64,000 nucleotides of DNA from an uncultured Pelagibacteraceae bacterium (lineage in GTDB: Bacteria > Pseudomonadota > Alphaproteobacteria > Pelagibacterales > Pelagibacteraceae): positions 56,755 to 120,754 of the forward strand of contig CABYCY010000002.1 of NCBI GenBank assembly GCA_902517615.1, written 5' to 3'. Within the stretch, counting starts at the first letter, position 1, and each line of letters starts with the position of its first letter. Below are positions 58,709-64,000 of the stretch, piece by piece. Both the position numbers and the translations under genes were made by a program. The notes beneath the pieces were generated by a model, which made no database searches, was not told the origin of the DNA, and saw only the letters and a list, made by a program, of their open reading frames with translations.

Positions 58709-60016
58709 TTATCTAAGATCAATAACCTTTTCAAATAAAACATCTGAATGTTTTTTTGTTTTTTTTAACTCTTCAAATACTGCTTGAGTGTTCATACAAA
58801 ATAATTGCAATGTTGCAGGTCTTCCTATCCTTGCAAGTTCTTTTGTATTATTAACCTCAAATTTCTTGGTATCAATTTTAACTCCGTTAGCTTTAAGAAA
58901 GTTTGAAAGTGTAGGTGCCGCAACAGCAAAGTTAACATTTTCTGGTATATATTCTGACTGCTCTAACATATATAATTTATTTAAACCTGAAGATGCTACA
59001 CCAACAACTTGACCTTCCATATTAAGTACAGGTCCACCACTATTTCCCGGCTGTATAGCTGCATCTATTTGAATTTCAGAATAATTATTTCCTGGACCGC
59101 TTAATGAACTAACAATTCCTCTTGTTAACTTAACACTTGTACTTAGTGCATCTGCTAAAGGATAACCAAAAGCAACTATATCTTCTCCATATTCAGCACC
59201 CTCAGTTTTAATGCTTAGATAATTGGGATTTTTATATTCTCCTTTCACTATACCAAGATCATTAACCTTGTCGGTTTTAATAACATTAAAATATTTTAAT
59301 TGACCATCTATTTTTGATGCAACCTGTCTACAAATACCAACCACGTGGTCATTAGAGACTATGTGTCCCTCTGCACTAACAAAGAAACCTGTGCCAGATC
59401 CAATTATATAAAGTTTTGCATCAGCCTCTTTTCTTTGTTTTTCCTCTTCCTCTTGTTTTTTTTTAGCCTCGGCTATTTTTCTTTTTTCTTCTTCAATTTT
59501 TTTCTTTTCTTCCTCTATTTTTTGTCTTTCTTTTTCTAATTCATTTGCATCTTTGTCTGCTATTTGAATTTTATCATTTTTATCAAAAAAACCCCAAGAG
59601 TAGAATTTTCTATTTTGATAATTAATTTTATGACAAATATCCTGCGCATTAGGGTAAGCATTACATGACATTAATACTGCAATTTTTCTATTAGGTTTTT
59701 CTGACTGAATATAGAAAAGTTCAAATCTTCCACCTGTCGCTATTTTTGTTAATCTTTTTTCTTTAAATTTTTGATAACTTATTTTTTTCCCATATGTGCA
59801 ATTGCCATCATTATATTCTTCTAAATATGCTCTATAAAAACTTCCTTCACAAAAATATAATTGCAACTCAATTCGTTTTCTAATTTTTTTTTTTTGTGTT
59901 TGGCTTGGTTTTTTTTTTTCAAGATTCCATATATCAATAGGATTTTCTTGACCTGTGGCATTAAAAATTGAACTTAAACAAATTAATATGAAAGTGTATG
60001 CTATGAATTGTTTCAT
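58709..60016 (-). CDS. Secreted trypsin-like serine protease (S1C/DegP-like) with Glu/Lys coiled coil
   Basis: Signal peptide; GSGTGFFVSAEGHIVSNDHVVG; DLGIVKGE; IQIDAAIQPGNSGGPVLNMEGQVVGV. Confidence 0.9.
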   Translation of the reverse strand: MKQFIAYTFILICLSSIFNATGQENPIDIWNLEKKKPSQTQKKKIRKRIELQLYFCEGSFYRAYLEEYNDGNCTYGKKISYQKFKEKRLTKIATGGRFELFYIQSEKPNRKIAVLMSCNAYPNAQDICHKINYQNRKFYSWGFFDKNDKIQIADKDANELEKERQKIEEEKKKIEEEKRKIAEAKKKQEEEEKQRKEADAKLYIIGSGTGFFVSAEGHIVSNDHVVGICRQVASKIDGQLKYFNVIKTDKVNDLGIVKGEYKNPNYLSIKTEGAEYGEDIVAFGYPLADALSTSVKLTRGIVSSLSGPGNNYSEIQIDAAIQPGNSGGPVLNMEGQVVGVASSGLNKLYMLEQSEYIPENVNFAVAAPTLSNFLKANGVKIDTKKFEVNNTKELARIGRPATLQLFCMNTQAVFEELKKTKKHSDVLFEKVIDLR

Positions 60017-60170
60017 AATTTAAGATTAACAAATCCTAAACGAAGAGTCTAAAATCAAATTTAAATTAAAATAATTCATTATAAAATTGACTCCAAAACG
60101 AGCACACTATGAGCACAGTGAGGTTAAAATTTTGAAAATTTTTTGCAAAAAGTTCCCATAAAAATTGAAA

Positions 60171-60200
60171 TTTGGTGCGGTCGGAGAGACTCGAACTCTC
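60171..60200 (-). repeat. 30-bp direct repeat copy 2: functional tRNA-Leu 3' end (putative att site)
   Basis: Identical to 58589-58618. Confidence 0.9.
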
Positions 60201-60258
60201 ATGGACTAGGTCCACACGGCCCTCAACCGTGCCTGTCTACCAATTTCAGCACGACCGC
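60173..60258 (-). tRNA. tRNA-Leu (anticodon GAG), CCA encoded
   Basis: Minus strand GCGGTCGTGCTGAAATTGGTAGACAGGCACGGTTGAGGGCCGTGTGGACCTAGTCCATGAGAGTTCGAGTCTCTCCGACCGCACCA; 7-bp acceptor stem, long variable arm, anticodon loop TTGAGGG. Confidence 0.95.
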
Positions 60259-60313
60259 AATATGTCTCATAATAAATGAATGACAATTATGATTCAAATT
60301 GGTAAAAATCCTC

Positions 60314-61303
60314 ATGGAATTTACACAAGAAGTACGTAAAGCAACAGATCCTATTTATCAAAAGATTTCAAAGGTAATGCCTGAAATTGAATGGTCGGTG
60401 CATGCCCCATATATCCATAAAATTAATAAATTAAAAAAAGAAAAAAATGCAGTAATACTTGCTCACAATTATCAAACACCAGAAATATATCATGGTGTTG
60501 CAGATTATTCCGCAGACTCACTTGCATTAGCAATTGAAGCCTCAAAAACGTCAGCTGATATTATTTTGATGGCTGGAGTTCATTTTATGGCAGAGACTGC
60601 AAAATTAATGAGCCCTGATAAGAAAGTTATTCTACCAGATATGGACGCTGGTTGTTCTTTATCATCATCAATAACGGGTAAAGATGTAAGATTATTAAAA
60701 GAAAAATACCCAGGCGTTCCTGTTGTATCTTATGTCAATACGTCAGCAGAAGTAAAAGCTGAAACAGATGTTTGTTGTACATCTGCTAATGCAGTTAAAA
60801 TAGTTAAATCTCTTGGTGTAAAAAGAGTAATATTTTTGCCTGACGATTACTTGGCTAAATATGTAGCTTCTCAAACTGATGTTGAAATAATTTCTTGGAA
60901 AGGAATTTGTATTGTTCATGATCAATTTAATAAAAAAGAAATAGATGATATTAGAAAAAATAATCCAGGAATTAAAATCATAGCACACCCAGAATGTCCT
61001 CCAGATGTTATTGAGGCAAGTGATTTTGCAGGATCTACCTCTGGAATGATCAAATATGTAAAAGACAATCAACCGAAAAAAGTAATGATGGTTACAGAGT
61101 GTTCAATGAGTGACAATATTCAAATAGAAAATCCAAATGTAGATTTTGTTAAACCATGTAATATGTGTCCTCATATGAAAAAAATTACACTTCCAAAAAT
61201 ATTAGATTGTTTAGAAAATGAGACTGGTGAAATTATCATGGACAAAGAAACAATTGAGAAAGCCAGAATATCTGTAGAGAGAATGGCAGCCATTGGCAGA
61301 TAA
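60314..61303 (+). CDS. nadA: Quinolinate synthase A
   Basis: KKEKNAVILAHNYQTPEIYHGVADYSADSLALAIEAS; PDMDAGCSLSSSI; AHPECPPDV. Confidence 0.95.
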   Translation: MEFTQEVRKATDPIYQKISKVMPEIEWSVHAPYIHKINKLKKEKNAVILAHNYQTPEIYHGVADYSADSLALAIEASKTSADIILMAGVHFMAETAKLMSPDKKVILPDMDAGCSLSSSITGKDVRLLKEKYPGVPVVSYVNTSAEVKAETDVCCTSANAVKIVKSLGVKRVIFLPDDYLAKYVASQTDVEIISWKGICIVHDQFNKKEIDDIRKNNPGIKIIAHPECPPDVIEASDFAGSTSGMIKYVKDNQPKKVMMVTECSMSDNIQIENPNVDFVKPCNMCPHMKKITLPKILDCLENETGEIIMDKETIEKARISVERMAAIGR

Positions 61304-61307
61304 ATAA

Positions 61308-62141
61308 GTGTCAAAAATAAAACTAAGCAAAGAATTTATCAAAAGCACTGTTAAGCTAGCATTGAATGAAGATCTTTATCCTTCAGGAGATATCACGTCG
61401 AGTCTAATTAAAAATGACAAATTAGTAACAGTTAAATTAATATCTAATCAAAAAGCAATTGTTGGAGGATTATTATTTGCTAAACAAACTTTTGCATTAA
61501 TTGATAATAAAATAAAATTTATTATTAAGAAAAAAGATGGCTCTATAACTAAAAAAGGTTCCTTAGTAGCAATAATAAAAGGCAAAGCAAAAAATATATT
61601 AATTGCTGAAAGAGTTGCTTTAAATTTTTTATCTCACATTTCTGGAATAGCAACCAAAACAAATCAATTTGTTAAATTAGTTGGAAAAAAAACTAAGATT
61701 TGTTGTACTAGAAAAACAATTCCAAATTTAAGAGTTATCCAAAAGTATGCAGTAAAATTAGGAGGTGGTACAAATCATAGATTTAATTTAAGTGATGAGT
61801 ATTTAATTAAAGATAACCATATCGCGAGCTCAGATTTAAAGAGTTTGGTGTTGAAAGCGATAAAAAATAAAAAAGGAAAAAAAATTACAGTTGAGGTTGA
61901 CACAATTAAACAACTTAAATCAATTTTAGGTCTTAAATTTAATACAGTTTTGCTTGATAATATGAATATTAGAAATTTAAGAGACAGTATTAAAATTGCA
62001 AAAAAATATTATGAAACTGAAGCTTCGGGTAATGTTAATTTAAAAACTATAAAAACTATTGCATCAACAGGTGTAAACAGAATTTCTGTTGGTAGCATTA
62101 CACACAGTGCTCCTGCGGTTGACTTTAAGTTAGAAATCTAA
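61308..62141 (+). CDS. nadC: Nicotinate-nucleotide pyrophosphorylase (carboxylating)
   Basis: ALNEDLYPSGDITS; AERVALNFLSHISGIATKT; CCTRKTIPNLRVIQKYAVKLGGGTNHRFNLSD; GTG start. Confidence 0.95.
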   Translation: MSKIKLSKEFIKSTVKLALNEDLYPSGDITSSLIKNDKLVTVKLISNQKAIVGGLLFAKQTFALIDNKIKFIIKKKDGSITKKGSLVAIIKGKAKNILIAERVALNFLSHISGIATKTNQFVKLVGKKTKICCTRKTIPNLRVIQKYAVKLGGGTNHRFNLSDEYLIKDNHIASSDLKSLVLKAIKNKKGKKITVEVDTIKQLKSILGLKFNTVLLDNMNIRNLRDSIKIAKKYYETEASGNVNLKTIKTIASTGVNRISVGSITHSAPAVDFKLEI

Positions 62142-62509
62142 TTCACAAACTTAGACAGGTCTGGTTTAAAATAGTTGGGACCTTTCATAACTTTTCCAAA
62201 CTCATTATAAATTGGTTTCCCGTTCTCATCTAACTTACTCATATTGGAGTTTTGAACCTCTTCAAAACATTTATCTAAATCTATTCCAAATGCATGTCCC
62301 GCCCCATAAGTTACATACAATATATCTGTAAGTGCATCAGCTACCTCCAATAAATCCTTATTATTCATGGCCTCTATAAGCTCCTCTAATTCCTCTTTTA
62401 TTAAATATATCCTTAATTTATTTATTTTATCAGTACTAAATGATGACTTGGTTTTAACTTCCTGACCAAAAGTTTTCATAAAAGTTCCAACTTTACTAAA
62501 ATTTGACAT
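62138..62509 (-). CDS. MazG/HisE-like nucleotide pyrophosphohydrolase family protein
   Basis: RIYLIKEELEELIEAMNNKDLLEVADALTDILYVTYGAGHAFGIDLDKCFEEVQNSNMSKLDENGKPI. Confidence 0.82.
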   Translation of the reverse strand: MSNFSKVGTFMKTFGQEVKTKSSFSTDKINKLRIYLIKEELEELIEAMNNKDLLEVADALTDILYVTYGAGHAFGIDLDKCFEEVQNSNMSKLDENGKPIYNEFGKVMKGPNYFKPDLSKFVN

Positions 62510-62576
62510 ATTGCTCCTATAAGTTTTTAAATATTTATTGTATGCTAATAATTATTTATTACTCTAGAATTAATCA

Positions 62577-63965
62577 ATGAAATTGAGAAAAGAATTTGAC
62601 AGTATTGGAAGTATTAACGTCCCCAATGACAAATATTGGGGTGCATCAACTCAAAGATCTAATAAATTTTTTAATATTGGTAAAATTTTGGTAAACATTT
62701 CAATTATTAAATCTATAGCAATCATTAAAAGATCTGCGGCTCTAGTTCATGTTAAAGATAAATTAATAAACAGTAAAATTTCAAAAGCAATTGTTAAAGC
62801 TTCTGAAGAAGTCATAAAAGGTAAATTAGATCAAAATTTCCCACTAAAAGTTTGGCAAACTGGATCTGGAACTCAAACAAACATGAATGTTAATGAAGTA
62901 ATTGCTAATAGAGCTATTGAAATCTTGGGTGGTAAAAAGGGAACAAAAAAACCAGTCCATCCTAATGATCATGTTAATAAATCTCAATCTACAAATGATG
63001 TTTTTCCTACTGCTATGCATATTTCTGTTGCGAAAGAAACCTTAGATAAAATGTTACCAAGCCTAAAAATTTTAGAAAAAGAGTTAAAGAAAAAGTCAAA
63101 TGAATTTAAAAATATAGTCAAAATTGGGCGAACACATCTCCAAGACGCAACTCCACTATCTCTTGGCCAAGAATTTTCAGGATATCATGCTCAATTAAAA
63201 AAATGTATTGAAAGAATAGAATATGCTTTAAAAGAAATATACTTTCTTGCACAAGGTGGAACGGCAGTTGGAACAGGAATAAATTCTAAAAAAAATTTTG
63301 ATAAAAAAATTGTAAGAGAAATTGCTAAATTTACAAAAATTAAATTTGAACCTGCACCAAACAAATTTTCAGAACTAGCAGCACATGATGCAATTGTAAA
63401 TTTTTCTGGAACTTTAAACACATGTGCAGTAGCATTAATGAAAATATCAAATGATATCAGATTTTTAGGTTCTGGTCCTAGAGCTGGTTATGGAGAGCTT
63501 ATATTGCCCGAAAATGAACCAGGGTCATCAATAATGCCTGGAAAAGTAAATCCAACTCAGTGTGAAGCAGTAACTATGGTTTGTGTCAAGGTAATTGGAA
63601 ATCACAATGGAATTACAATGGCTGGGTCACATGGTCATTTTGAATTAAATGTTTTTAAGCCACTAATAGCTCATAATATTTTACAATCGATAGATTTAAT
63701 TGCTGACAGTAGTAAAAATTTTGCCCTCTTTTGTGTAAAAGATATTAAGGCAAATAAAAAAAAAATACAAGAACACCTAGATAATTCATTAATGTTAGTA
63801 ACAGCGTTAGCGCCACATATTGGATATGATAATGCTGCAAAAATTGCAAAAAATGCTTTAAAAAATAATACAACTTTAAAGTATGAAACTTTAAAAACAG
63901 GATTAATTAATAAAAAAGATTATGAAAAAATAGTTGACCCTAAAAAAATGATTTATCCCGCATAA
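62577..63965 (+). CDS. fumC: Fumarate hydratase class II
   Basis: EFDSIGSINVPNDKYWGASTQRSNKFF; VWQTGSGTQTNMNVNEVIANRA; GSSIMPGKVNPTQCEA. Confidence 0.96.
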   Translation: MKLRKEFDSIGSINVPNDKYWGASTQRSNKFFNIGKILVNISIIKSIAIIKRSAALVHVKDKLINSKISKAIVKASEEVIKGKLDQNFPLKVWQTGSGTQTNMNVNEVIANRAIEILGGKKGTKKPVHPNDHVNKSQSTNDVFPTAMHISVAKETLDKMLPSLKILEKELKKKSNEFKNIVKIGRTHLQDATPLSLGQEFSGYHAQLKKCIERIEYALKEIYFLAQGGTAVGTGINSKKNFDKKIVREIAKFTKIKFEPAPNKFSELAAHDAIVNFSGTLNTCAVALMKISNDIRFLGSGPRAGYGELILPENEPGSSIMPGKVNPTQCEAVTMVCVKVIGNHNGITMAGSHGHFELNVFKPLIAHNILQSIDLIADSSKNFALFCVKDIKANKKKIQEHLDNSLMLVTALAPHIGYDNAAKIAKNALKNNTTLKYETLKTGLINKKDYEKIVDPKKMIYPA

Positions 63966-64000
63966 TTTTTAAATGCATTATTCAAAAGGTTTTTAAAATA

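Overview
AT-rich, compact alphaproteobacterial window, consistent with SAR11/Pelagibacter: proteorhodopsin with ferredoxin/FNR/GST neighbours, glycine-riboswitch-controlled gcvT, recA-alaS order, very short intergenic gaps. Core genes include gcvT (partial), panB, guaA/guaB, rlmE, pssA/psd, icd, alaS, recA, dksA, pyrC-like, nadA/nadC and fumC. Accessory blocks are: (1) a pxpABC/DUF1445 5-oxoproline module beside a Liv-type ABC transporter; (2) umuDC with an alphaproteobacterial-type GAAC-N7-GAAC SOS box touching the start codon; (3) a putative aromatic ring-cleavage plus TRAP-transporter block; (4) a ~13 kb same-strand cluster (35969-49023) with a sulfatase, two heparin-lyase-like proteins, a glycoside hydrolase, an 819-aa secreted Met/Gly/Ala-rich protein, DUF1501/DUF1800 and GT2/GT39 proteins, which is the best candidate for an undescribed system; (5) a ~1.6 kb segment carrying one trypsin-like protease, bounded by a perfect 30-bp repeat of the tRNA-Leu 3' end, which looks like a minimal tRNA-targeted island without an integrase. 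Several small membrane ORFs below the ORF-track cutoff are also reported. All assignments come from reading motifs by eye; no database search was run.
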